Assembly (NCBI GenBank): GCA_001824295.1
Contig: MHWY01000007.1
Location: 1-32,011, forward strand
Length of the DNA: 32,011 nt
Direction: 5' to 3'
Source of the DNA: Candidatus Zambryskibacteria bacterium RIFOXYD1_FULL_40_13
GTDB taxonomy: Bacteria > Patescibacteriota > Minisyncoccia > Phycocordibacterales > DATDWN01
A program made the position numbers and the translations under genes. Shown here in pieces: positions 8,567-16,990 of this stretch. Position 1 is the stretch's first letter; each line of letters begins with the position of its first letter. Under the pieces are notes generated by a model. The model was not told the origin of the DNA. It was given only the letters and a program-made list of their open reading frames with translations, and made no database searches.

Positions 8567-9578
8567 AGCGCTTTGAGATAATCAACTTTTTATAGGTATC
8601 AAGATGCTCGAGCGCAATTCCCGTCCCCTTGACCACACAATAGAATGCATCTTTTGCCAGCACGGCCTTCACACCTGTGCGTCTGAAAACAAGCTCTGGC
8701 ATGTTGCGGAGTTGGGATGAACCACCGGTCATAATAATCCCTTGGTCAATAATGTCCGCAGAAAGTTCTGGTGGAGTTTCTTGCAAAACCTCTTTGATGG
8801 CTTTTATCATTTCTCGCAAATCTTTACTGATAGCTTTTACAACTTCGTTTGTTTTAATCTCTACACTTCGAGGAAGTCCGGAAACAAAGTCGCGACCCTT
8901 AATGGTCATAGAGAGTTCCTCATCCAGAGGAATGGCGGAGCCAATATTTATTTTTATATCTTCTGCCGTTTTGTCCCCTATCCCGAGGTTGAAAGTCTTT
9001 TTTATATAATCGGTAATAGCATAATCAATTTTATTTCCCGCACACTTGACCGAAGTTGAAGCCACAATACCACCAAGAGAAATAACCGCCACATCTGTTG
9101 TGCCACCACCAATATCAACTATCATGTGCCCAAGTGCCTCGTGTATAGGAATGCCCGCGCCAATAGCAGCAAGAATCGGCTCCTTAACCACATATGCGTT
9201 TTTTGCACCCGCGCGAATAGCAGCCTCTATAACTGCTCTTCTCTCTGTAGAAGTCACTCCCGCTGGAACAGAAACCAAAACTTCTGGTTTAACAAAATTC
9301 CATTTTCCAAGTGCTTTGTCTATATAGTAGCGGAGCATTGCCTCTGTCACCCTATAGTCTGCTATGACACCATCCTTCATCGGCCTATAGGCCACGATGT
9401 TTTCTGGCGTGCGACCAATCATTTCCTTGGCCTCAAGTCCGATGGCCAAAATACGGTTATCTTCTTCCGATACGGCAACAACCGAAGGTTCATTTAGAAC
9501 CACTCCGCGACCCGGAACAAAGACCAGAGTGTTGGCGGTTCCCAAGTCTATCCCCAGTTTTTTTGAGAAAATGCCCAT
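8565..9578 (-). CDS. mreB: MreB paralogue
   Basis: MGIFSKKLGIDLGTANTLVFVPGRGVVLNEPSVVAV, MIVDIGGGTTDVAVISLGG, IIMTGGSSQLRNM; internal start at 9578 preferred. Confidence 0.92.
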   Translation of the reverse strand: MGIFSKKLGIDLGTANTLVFVPGRGVVLNEPSVVAVSEEDNRILAIGLEAKEMIGRTPENIVAYRPMKDGVIADYRVTEAMLRYYIDKALGKWNFVKPEVLVSVPAGVTSTERRAVIEAAIRAGAKNAYVVKEPILAAIGAGIPIHEALGHMIVDIGGGTTDVAVISLGGIVASTSVKCAGNKIDYAITDYIKKTFNLGIGDKTAEDIKINIGSAIPLDEELSMTIKGRDFVSGLPRSVEIKTNEVVKAISKDLREMIKAIKEVLQETPPELSADIIDQGIIMTGGSSQLRNMPELVFRRTGVKAVLAKDAFYCVVKGTGIALEHLDTYKKLIISKR

Positions 9579-9597
9579 GTGGTCTATAATACCCGAT

Positions 9598-10362
9598 ATG
9601 GATGACAAAGTAAAAACCCACCTAAAGAAGTACAAACCCGAATATATAATTCTGGTTCTCGCTATTGTTGCACTCCTTATTGGATTTATTGGTTACAAAA
9701 AAGGATACAGATTCACTGAGAATTTTATGATTGGAAAAGCTGGAAAACTTTCCCTCAATGTCGCCTTGCCACTTGCAAATATTTTTATTGACGAAGGAGA
9801 AAAAATAGTAACGACAAAGGATAATGAGCTCCTAGAAATTTCACTATCACCGAGAAAACACACCGTCATAATTTCCCGCGAAGGATACTTTCCATGGAAA
9901 AAAGATTTTGTTATGCAGAGTGAGGGCAAGGTGGATTTGTCCCCTGTCTTCGTTTCAAGCAATCCATCTGGTATGGTCATAACAAACAAAGACCCTGAGT
10001 TTTGGAAAATCAGAAACAAAATCATCGTTGACCCTGTTCCGACAAAAGAGTCCCCTAGGATTTCCAAAGATGGTAAAGCCAAATTATGGTTGGACGACAA
10101 TGCTGTGATGGTAGAGATTGCTAGTACAACCAAAACAGTTATACAACCAGACCCCGCCATTCGAAATTTGTATTTTTACAAAGATAGAACAGACGTCATT
10201 ATTTTTTCCATTAACAATGCTATCTACGCAATAGAGGTAGAGAAGGATGGCACACAAAACTTTCTTCCAATATACAAAGGTGCTTCTCCCAGCTTCATAG
10301 AAGGTGCTCTAGATTATATTTATGTTCTTGATGGTGAGATTCTAATGCAGGTGTATATATAG
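9598..10362 (+). CDS. membrane-anchored PEGA-like domain protein
   Basis: TM helix YIILVLAIVALLIGFIGY; NIFIDEGEKIVTTKDNELLEISLSPRKHTVIISREGYFPWKKDF resembles PEGA. Start ATG 9598 preferred over 9397. Confidence 0.6.
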   Translation: MDDKVKTHLKKYKPEYIILVLAIVALLIGFIGYKKGYRFTENFMIGKAGKLSLNVALPLANIFIDEGEKIVTTKDNELLEISLSPRKHTVIISREGYFPWKKDFVMQSEGKVDLSPVFVSSNPSGMVITNKDPEFWKIRNKIIVDPVPTKESPRISKDGKAKLWLDDNAVMVEIASTTKTVIQPDPAIRNLYFYKDRTDVIIFSINNAIYAIEVEKDGTQNFLPIYKGASPSFIEGALDYIYVLDGEILMQVYI

Positions 10363-10417
10363 GAATCTCGTTACTATTTTTTGAGAACATGTGCTTATTT
10401 AAAAAAATCTCTTTTTC

Positions 10418-10510
10418 GTAATATCTCTCAAAGAGACACGCATAAATTCTTGCTAGAATTTTGCTTGAGTTCGCGCCGTCGCGCTTACTAGTCTCTTTTC
10501 AAGATATTAC
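10418..10510. other. nested hairpin intergenic element
   Basis: GTAATATCT/AGATATTAC, AAAGAGAC/GTCTCTTT enclosing AAATTCT-tgct-AGAATTT and GCGC-cgtc-GCGC. Confidence 0.55.
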
Positions 10511-10539
10511 TCGACGATATTTTTTAGTCTGAAAACAGC

Positions 10540-10568
10540 TTGACATTTACACCCAACAGTGATATAAT
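10540..10568 (+). promoter_or_regulatory. consensus sigma70-type promoter
   Basis: TTGACA, 17 nt, TATAAT exactly. Confidence 0.85.
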
Positions 10569-10609
10569 ACATACAGAACGCTTATGTTCTCCACATACTG
10601 GAGCACCGC

Positions 10610-11170
10610 ATGAACCGCTTCCTCGTTACGATCGCTTTTCTCCTCACGTTCGCGTCAGACAACGTCATGGCCCAGACCACCGGGTTCGCTGAGTGGCAGT
10701 TGCGAGCCGTCTCAAGCGAGAAGTCCGTCACCACGATGGACGTCCAGCTGGTCAAGCCACTCGGGAACGGGTGGACACTTGAGAGTTGGAGTCTCAAGAC
10801 TGACGGTTGGGCCGAAACCCAGCTGGGGGTCGGCAAGAAACTCGCACCGTGGGTGTCAGTCTCTGCTTCGATCGGAATCGAGCAGTCGGACAACCTGTGG
10901 CGAACTGGCTACTCGCTGTGGATGGAGAAAGGGAAAAACACCATCCTCGTCCTCTACGAGTATGGCGACAGCGGGGCGTGGCACAAGATCGTTGCCGCCC
11001 ACGAGGTGAGTCCCAAGATCCGTGTCGGGGTCATGTCCCTGGCAGGCCTAGGAACAGGACCGTACGCGGAGAGAAAGTTCGGCCCAGTGAAAATCTGGGT
11101 CACAACCCCGGTCGTGGGAATGGACAAGCGTGAGCCCAAGGTCCAGTGCGGACTACCGGCCAGCTTCTGA
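10610..11170 (+). CDS. secreted beta-rich hypothetical protein
   Basis: Signal peptide MNRFLVTIAFLLTFASDNVMAQ, amphipathic beta pattern, preceded by perfect promoter, followed by terminator. Confidence 0.7.
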   Translation: MNRFLVTIAFLLTFASDNVMAQTTGFAEWQLRAVSSEKSVTTMDVQLVKPLGNGWTLESWSLKTDGWAETQLGVGKKLAPWVSVSASIGIEQSDNLWRTGYSLWMEKGKNTILVLYEYGDSGAWHKIVAAHEVSPKIRVGVMSLAGLGTGPYAERKFGPVKIWVTTPVVGMDKREPKVQCGLPASF

Positions 11171-11250
11171 TTCCCGGCCCCACCAACGACACACAGGAAA
11201 GGAGCACACATGCACAAAAGAGTTTATCGTTCTGTAGACTGAACGGTCGC

Positions 11251-11285
11251 GCACCCTAGCCAGTAATGGTTGAGGGTGCTTTCGT
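11251..11285 (+). terminator. hairpin terminator
   Basis: GCACCCT...AGGGTGC then TTTCGTTT. Confidence 0.6.
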
Positions 11286-11329
11286 TTGCAAAAAACGTCC
11301 TATAATGTAGTATGTTTTTGGGAGGAGTC

Positions 11330-11530
11330 ATGGCAGCACCGAAGTATCTGGCGACAAGAGAACAGGCGTTGGTTACAAATGAATACCCCACTGCTTTTGC
11401 TCATCGTTGCAAGGGGCAGAGGATTGTTCATATCTTTGTTGGTCTGAACGGCCAACAGAGAATTCTCGGCCGTGCGTACAATGTTCATGATGCCTGGAAA
11501 AGCGCGGCATCAAACATCGGCCTCATCTAA
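11330..11530 (+). CDS. small AWxSAA-motif protein, paralogue 1
   Basis: GGGAGGAG RBS before ATG 11330; MAAPKYLATREQALVTNEYPTAFAHRCKGQRIVHIFVGLNGQQRILGRAYNVHDAWKSAASNIGLI. Confidence 0.65.
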   Translation: MAAPKYLATREQALVTNEYPTAFAHRCKGQRIVHIFVGLNGQQRILGRAYNVHDAWKSAASNIGLI

Positions 11531-11645
11531 CCCCACCCTCGGTGGTTAGCCAACATTACATGTTCGGTACACCTTGTCAGCTTTTTCATTCGCTTTGCTC
11601 TGAAAAATCAAGGCAAGGTCTTGCGAAGCCATAACATGGCTTCTC

Positions 11646-11679
11646 ACCCACCGCAGACAACCTCCGGTGGGTTTTCTGT
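11646..11679 (+). terminator. hairpin terminator
   Basis: CCCACCGcagacaacctcCGGTGGG then TTTTCTGT. Confidence 0.6.
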
Positions 11680-11735
11680 ACTAGATTGACGAGCCACCAT
11701 TTTTACTATATTTTATGAGCAGAGGAGGTCAGTCT

Positions 11736-11984
11736 ATGCAGACGACCGAATGCAGTATCACTTACCAGAAGATCGTTCTACGAGTCTACCCAAACGCTAT
11801 TGCCCACAGAAACCCGGGTGGTGGACCATGGCGCATCCACTATCGCGTACCCATTCGCCACATTTGTCCCCACTGCGAAAGCTGTGTGGACGGAAGTGAG
11901 CTCAGTCTCAATGTGCTCGGTTCCGGACCAAATGAGCGCTCGGCCTGGAAGTCGGCAGCAAACCGACTTCTGAAGGGAGAATGA
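11736..11984 (+). CDS. small AWxSAA-motif protein with CxxC, paralogue 2
   Basis: AGAGGAGG RBS; ...VYPNAIAHRNPGGGPWRIHYRVPIRHICPHCESCVDGSELSLNVLGSGPNERSAWKSAANRLLKGE. Confidence 0.65.
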   Translation: MQTTECSITYQKIVLRVYPNAIAHRNPGGGPWRIHYRVPIRHICPHCESCVDGSELSLNVLGSGPNERSAWKSAANRLLKGE

Positions 11985-11985
11985 C

Positions 11986-12177
11986 GTGGCAAAGAAAACT
12001 GAGTTAACCCCAGAAGACCTTGTGTTGGGGGTTGAACCGGACGCCGTCGTCTATGACGACGGATGGAAGGTATACATCCAGGTCAAGAGAGCAACCCGCA
12101 TGCAAACACTCGGAAAAGGCAGTTCTGCCGAGTACGCGTGGCGGTCAGCTGCACGACGTCTTCGTCTCTGGAAGTAG
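11986..12177 (+). CDS. small AWxSAA-motif protein, paralogue 3
   Basis: GTG start right after the preceding stop; MAKKTELTPEDLVLGVEPDAVVYDDGWKVYIQVKRATRMQTLGKGSSAEYAWRSAARRLRLWK. Confidence 0.65.
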   Translation: MAKKTELTPEDLVLGVEPDAVVYDDGWKVYIQVKRATRMQTLGKGSSAEYAWRSAARRLRLWK

Positions 12178-12279
12178 CCCAGAGCCGAAGCACGAGCCCA
12201 CCCAGTCCCACCTTCGGTGGGTACTCACCCACTGACAGAAACTCATCGGTGGGTTTTCTGTTATAATTCAAGCATGCCC

Positions 12280-12339
12280 CGTAGTAGAACTTGGTATAGC
12301 ACGGGGTCCGTGCAAAGAATTAATACCAAGTTCACTACG
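12280..12339. other. long hairpin with nested GCACGG-GGT-CCGTGC stem
   Basis: CGTAGT(A)GAACTTGGTAT pairs with ATACCAAGTTCACTACG (17 bp, one bulged A). Confidence 0.65.
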
Positions 12340-12356
12340 AGACTATCCGGTAGTGC

Positions 12357-12460
12357 AAAATGACATAGAATAAATTCAATATGAACAAAAACTCACACTG
12401 GTCGGCATTAATAATAGTTAATATTGGAATGACTCACCGTTCGAAGAACGATGTCATTTT
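12357..12460. other. inverted-repeat element overlapping the track start of priA
   Basis: AAAATGACAT/ATGTCATTTT enclosing internal hairpins such as CGTTC-GAA-GAACG. Confidence 0.5.
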
Positions 12461-12471
12461 CTACTAACCGG

Positions 12472-14370
12472 ATGAGAATTGTTACTGTTATCCCTATAAG
12501 TAAAGGTATAGGCAAAGATACCCTAACCTACTTCACACAGAAAAGTGTGACGGCTGGTTCTATTGTCTCTGTCCCCCTCCGAAACAAAATGGTTTTTGGC
12601 CTAGTGACAGAGAGCAAGGTGGCACAGGAAATGAAATCCGAGCTCAAAAGCCTTTCATATAATATAAAAAAAATAGACAATATTGAGACCCATTCATTCA
12701 TATCAAGTTCCTTTATTGAAAGTGCGGAGAAAATTGCCGACTATAATGCCTCCTCGGTTGGAGCCGTCCTCTCTGCCCTTCTACCAAAAACAATCTTGGA
12801 GGAAAGCAAAGAACTTTCTTATACCCCAAAGGAGAAGCCTGTGGGAATATTCCACGAAACCCTCCTGCTCCAGTCTGATGACGAAGAAAGGTATGCGACA
12901 TACAAAAGTCTTATTCGCGAAGAATTTGCAAAGAACCGCAGTGTTTTCTTCTGCATGCCCGGTGCAGAGGATTTGCTCAACGCAAAACTTTCACTTGAGA
13001 AAGGCATAGAAAACTATACCCACATCCTTCATTCTGGCCTATCAAAAAAGGACATAGTTTCTACCTGGCAAAAGATAATCGCCGAGGAGCACCCAGTCTT
13101 GATTATCGCCACAGGGTTATTTCTTTCTATTCCAAGAGATGACCTCGGTGCTATCATCTTAGAGAAGGAAAGTTCCAGAGCCTACAAGATGCAAACGAGG
13201 CCATTTATTGATATCCGCTCGGCTGTAGAAATAATAGCCAAGAAATTTAGAGTTAAGCTTGTCTTGGGTGATATTTTTTTACGGACAGAAACACTCTGGG
13301 AGGAGAAAAACGGCACCTATGCGGACTTAGCTCCCTTGAAGTTCCGCTCACTGACCACAGCAACCTGTGAACTCATAGACATGAAAACTCCACAAGATAT
13401 GAAAAAAAAGGAGTTTAAGATACTTGACGAAAAGCTGAAGAAAATAATCATTGAAGCAAAGGAGAATAACGAACACACTTTTCTTTTTTGCGGGCGAAAG
13501 GGTCTTTTCCCCCAGACAGTCTGCAGTGACTGTGGAACTGTAGTTGTGTGTAAGAACTGCAACACGCCAGTTGTGTTATACAGCAGGAAAAACAATGGGG
13601 TACAAAAAAACTTATTTGTTTGTAACCATTGCGGAGAGAGGCGCGATGCAGAGGAACTATGCGCTCATTGTAAGGGTTGGAGACTGAATCCACTTGGCAT
13701 CGGTATTGACCGAGTGGTAGAGGAAGTTAAACAGCTCATTGAAGACGTAAACCTAGTCGTCATAGATAAGGAACACATCTCTACACACAAGCAGGCAGTT
13801 AAGGCTCGCGATTTATTCTACAAAACACCAGGTAGTATTATGGTCGGAACAGAGATGGCCCTAACCTATCTCAATGAAAAAATAGAGAACTCGGCAGTGG
13901 TTTCATTGGACTCCTACTTCTCAATTCCAGACTTCCAAATAAACGAGAAAATATTCCACATATTACTTACATTACGAGAGATAAGCCAAAAAAGTCTTGT
14001 CTTCCAAACAAGACAGGAAAATCCGAAAATTTTTGACTATGCATTACGCGGAAATCTCATAGATTTTTACCGAGATGAGATTGAGGAAAGAAAATCAATT
14101 GGCTATCCCCCATTTACTACCTATGTAAAAATGACCTTGGAAGGAGAAAAAAACACAGTTAAAAAAATGATGGAGGCGGTGGTGGAATTAATGAAACCGT
14201 TTGAAGTAAACACCTTTGATGCATTCACCCCAGGGAGCAAGCTTAAATACACTACCCATGGATTAATTTCTTTGCCAAAAGGTAGGTGGATAGATCAAGA
14301 ACTCCTTACCAAACTGCGCAATCTTCCACCACAATTTATGATTAGAATAGACCCAATCACCCTTCTCTAG
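12472..14370 (+). CDS. priA: primosomal protein N' (PriA-like) with degenerate helicase motifs
   Basis: PriA layout: LHSGLSKKDI, eight-Cys zinc region (CSDCGTVVVCKNC...CNHCGERRDAEELCAHC), GTEMALTYLNEK, RKSIGYPPFTTYVKM; lies upstream of def-fmt. Start at 12472 preferred because 12451-12460 is part of an inverted repeat. Confidence 0.85.
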   Translation: MRIVTVIPISKGIGKDTLTYFTQKSVTAGSIVSVPLRNKMVFGLVTESKVAQEMKSELKSLSYNIKKIDNIETHSFISSSFIESAEKIADYNASSVGAVLSALLPKTILEESKELSYTPKEKPVGIFHETLLLQSDDEERYATYKSLIREEFAKNRSVFFCMPGAEDLLNAKLSLEKGIENYTHILHSGLSKKDIVSTWQKIIAEEHPVLIIATGLFLSIPRDDLGAIILEKESSRAYKMQTRPFIDIRSAVEIIAKKFRVKLVLGDIFLRTETLWEEKNGTYADLAPLKFRSLTTATCELIDMKTPQDMKKKEFKILDEKLKKIIIEAKENNEHTFLFCGRKGLFPQTVCSDCGTVVVCKNCNTPVVLYSRKNNGVQKNLFVCNHCGERRDAEELCAHCKGWRLNPLGIGIDRVVEEVKQLIEDVNLVVIDKEHISTHKQAVKARDLFYKTPGSIMVGTEMALTYLNEKIENSAVVSLDSYFSIPDFQINEKIFHILLTLREISQKSLVFQTRQENPKIFDYALRGNLIDFYRDEIEERKSIGYPPFTTYVKMTLEGEKNTVKKMMEAVVELMKPFEVNTFDAFTPGSKLKYTTHGLISLPKGRWIDQELLTKLRNLPPQFMIRIDPITLL

Positions 14371-14409
14371 AGACAATTTTTGTGATAAATTGAGATGTAA
14401 ATCAATATA

Positions 14410-14949
14410 ATGAAAAAAATATTACAAAAAGAGGCCCCAGTTTTGAGAGAAATATGCAAAAGCATACCCCTTGAAGAAATATCCTCACCGCAAATTCAAA
14501 AAATCCTAAAAGAAATGAGCACTGCTCTGGCCTCACAGGATGACGGTGTCGCTATCGCAGCCCCACAGATTGGATACCCACTTAGAATTTTTGTTGTCTC
14601 CAAGAAAGTGGTTGGAATAATGAAAAAAGAAGACAAACAACCATCGGAGAAAGCAAAGGATTCGGTATATATAAACCCCATTCTAAAAAAAGTATCAAGA
14701 GAAAGAGCAACTGTGGAAGAAGGTTGCCTCTCAATAAGATATCTCTATGGCAAGGTCAGCCGTGGCGAGAAAGCAACAGTAGTGGCTTATGACGAAAATG
14801 GAAAAAAGTTTGAAAGAGGCGGAACAGGACTTCTTGCTCAGATATTTCAGCATGAGATGGACCACTTAGATGGAATTCTTTTCATTGACAAAGCAAAATT
14901 TGTTGAAGAAATACCACCCGTAAAACAATCAGCAAAAAAACAAAAATGA
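14410..14949 (+). CDS. def: peptide deformylase
   Basis: GVAIAAPQIGYPLRIF, EEGCLSIR, QHEMDHLDGILFID. Confidence 0.95.
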   Translation: MKKILQKEAPVLREICKSIPLEEISSPQIQKILKEMSTALASQDDGVAIAAPQIGYPLRIFVVSKKVVGIMKKEDKQPSEKAKDSVYINPILKKVSRERATVEEGCLSIRYLYGKVSRGEKATVVAYDENGKKFERGGTGLLAQIFQHEMDHLDGILFIDKAKFVEEIPPVKQSAKKQK

Positions 14950-15797
14950 ACAAACTAAATTGGGCCTTCTTTGGAACATCAAAATTCTCTGTTGTCGTCT
15001 TGGATGAACTTAAATCTGAGGGACTAATCCCCTCGCTAATAGTAACGACGGAAGACAAACCAAAAGGCAGAAAACTTATTTTGACAGCACCAGAAACTAA
15101 AACTTGGGCTATAGAAAACAACATACCATATATACAACCAAAAACATTAAAAGACACAGAAGTGGTCTCGAAACTTTCAACTTTAAACTTTGAACTATTC
15201 ATCGTCGCTTCCTACGGCAAAATTATTCCTCAAAACATTTTAGACATACCTAAATACAAGACCCTTAATGTCCACCCATCTCTCCTTCCCAGACTTCGTG
15301 GGGCTTCCCCCATCCAAAGTGCAATCCTTAATGAAGATGAGACTGGTGTGTCAATAATAAGGCTGGACAGTGAGATGGACCACGGACCGATTCTCCACAA
15401 GGAGACAGTCGCAACAGATGAGTGGCCAACATATGCTGAAAAATTAGAGAAAAGGCTGGGAGAAGTGGGTGGTAAAATGCTGGTGAAAATACTCCCTGAC
15501 TGGATTGATGGAAAAATTCTAGAAAAAGAGCAAGACCATTCCCTTGCGACTTTCTGTAAAAAAATAGAAAAAACTGACGGTGAATTAAATCTGGAGGATT
15601 CTCCAGAAATAAACCTTCGAAAAATAATGGCTTATTGTGTTTGGCCAGGTGCTTACTACTTTGAGGATAGAAAAAGAATGATAGTAAAACAAGCACACAT
15701 TGAAGACAGCAAACTAGTGCTAGATAGAATAGTTCCTGAAGGAAAGAAGGAGATGAGTTACAAGGATTATCTGAACGGTAAAAAGGTTAGTAAATAG
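14946..15797 (+). CDS. fmt: methionyl-tRNA formyltransferase
   Basis: NVHPSLLPRLRGASPIQSAILNEDETGVSIIRLDSEMDHGPIL; 4-nt overlap with def. Confidence 0.95.
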   Translation: MNKLNWAFFGTSKFSVVVLDELKSEGLIPSLIVTTEDKPKGRKLILTAPETKTWAIENNIPYIQPKTLKDTEVVSKLSTLNFELFIVASYGKIIPQNILDIPKYKTLNVHPSLLPRLRGASPIQSAILNEDETGVSIIRLDSEMDHGPILHKETVATDEWPTYAEKLEKRLGEVGGKMLVKILPDWIDGKILEKEQDHSLATFCKKIEKTDGELNLEDSPEINLRKIMAYCVWPGAYYFEDRKRMIVKQAHIEDSKLVLDRIVPEGKKEMSYKDYLNGKKVSK

Positions 15798-15860
15798 CTG
15801 TTAGGTTTTAGTAAAATACATTTGTACTTTTACTAGCCACCTAAACCTGAAATCTAGAAC

Positions 15861-16241
15861 CTAATGCTTCCACGGCCTGAAATCAACCATCTTGATTAGG
15901 TTTTTGATTTTTTGTGCTCCTCTTCTCCAAAGTTTTTTGTACTTGTTTTTTCTTGAAACAATTACCCTCTCCGCCTCATCACGGACAACATCAATAGCAG
16001 TATATAGGTCCACCTCTTCAGCCATAGCGTAAACTTGCTTGTTGCCTGGTCCAACAATATTCACTTCTGCCTTAAATATGTCCCCGGTGTTATGGTGTTT
16101 TGTTGTTCTCCCTATTTCCACTTCGCACAAAACCTCATCTCTCGTATCTAGAAATCGGCCAAGAGTGGATATTTTCTTTGACACATAATCATCTATCGCT
16201 GGTGTAATATCAAAATTCTTTGATGTTATTTTTATTTTCAT
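15861..16241 (-). CDS. hpf: ribosome hibernation promoting factor / RaiA-like
   Basis: MKIKITSKNFDITPAIDDYVSKKISTLGRFL...FKAEVNIVGPGNKQVYAMAEEVDLYTAIDVVRDEAERVI. Confidence 0.88.
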   Translation of the reverse strand: MKIKITSKNFDITPAIDDYVSKKISTLGRFLDTRDEVLCEVEIGRTTKHHNTGDIFKAEVNIVGPGNKQVYAMAEEVDLYTAIDVVRDEAERVIVSRKNKYKKLWRRGAQKIKNLIKMVDFRPWKH

Positions 16242-16387
16242 ACTCCTATTATACCATCTGGCACAACAAGCCTTCAACCCACAAAAAACATTGCATTCTT
16301 GTATATTTTTGGTATTATCTTACTAGTTTAATGTAAAACGTTAAACTAACATTCTGCGATAGCTCAGTCGGTAGAGCGCCTCCCTGT

Positions 16388-16955
16388 GTCGTAGGTTCAG
16401 TGGTATACTTATACTATGTATACCAAGAAGAAAGAAACTAGAACCTATGCTGATCGCGCCGAGTATATGCGTATGGCAGTTAAACGAAGAAGAAGAAAAC
16501 TTCGTGAAATGGCCAGAGCATCGAAAGGTGATAAATGTGCGATATGTGGTTATGATAAGTGCGCAAGAGTGCTCAGTTTCCATCACATCAACCCCTCAAA
16601 AAAAGATTTTTGTCTTTCTGAAAGGGGTCTTACCCGCTCATGGGAAAAGATAAAGAAGGAAATTGATAAATGTGTTCTATTGTGTGCAAATTGCCACGTT
16701 GAAGTACATGACGGCATTACGCAGCTTCCAAAAGAAATTTTGGTTGAAAAATGAGGTGAATTGCTGGAAGCCCAATCCAAATAAATTGGAGGGTAATCAG
16801 CAGCCAAGTCCCAAGAGAAATCAAGGGAAAGGTTCAGAGACTATCTCGAAAGAGAGTACTCGGTATTACTTAAAATAATACCCAGGAAGCGCCTCACCCG
16901 TCGATTCGTCACGGTGATGATATAGTCCATACCTTAAGTAATTAAGGATAAAATG
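16388..16955 (+). other. group I intron in the tRNA anticodon loop
   Basis: 5' exon ends in U, intron ends in G. Core motifs GGTTCAGAGACTAT (P7 5' strand) and GATATAGTCC (P7 3' strand), AATCAGCAGCC (P4/P6-type). Possible P1: CCUGU with GUAGG. Confidence 0.88.
16416..16754 (+). CDS. intron-encoded HNH homing endonuclease
   Basis: CAICGYDKCARVLSFHHINPSKKDF...CVLLCANCHVEVHDG; wholly inside the intron. Confidence 0.88.
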   Translation: MYTKKKETRTYADRAEYMRMAVKRRRRKLREMARASKGDKCAICGYDKCARVLSFHHINPSKKDFCLSERGLTRSWEKIKKEIDKCVLLCANCHVEVHDGITQLPKEILVEK

Positions 16956-16990
16956 TAAGGAGGATGTCCCAGGTTCGAGCCCTGGTCGCA

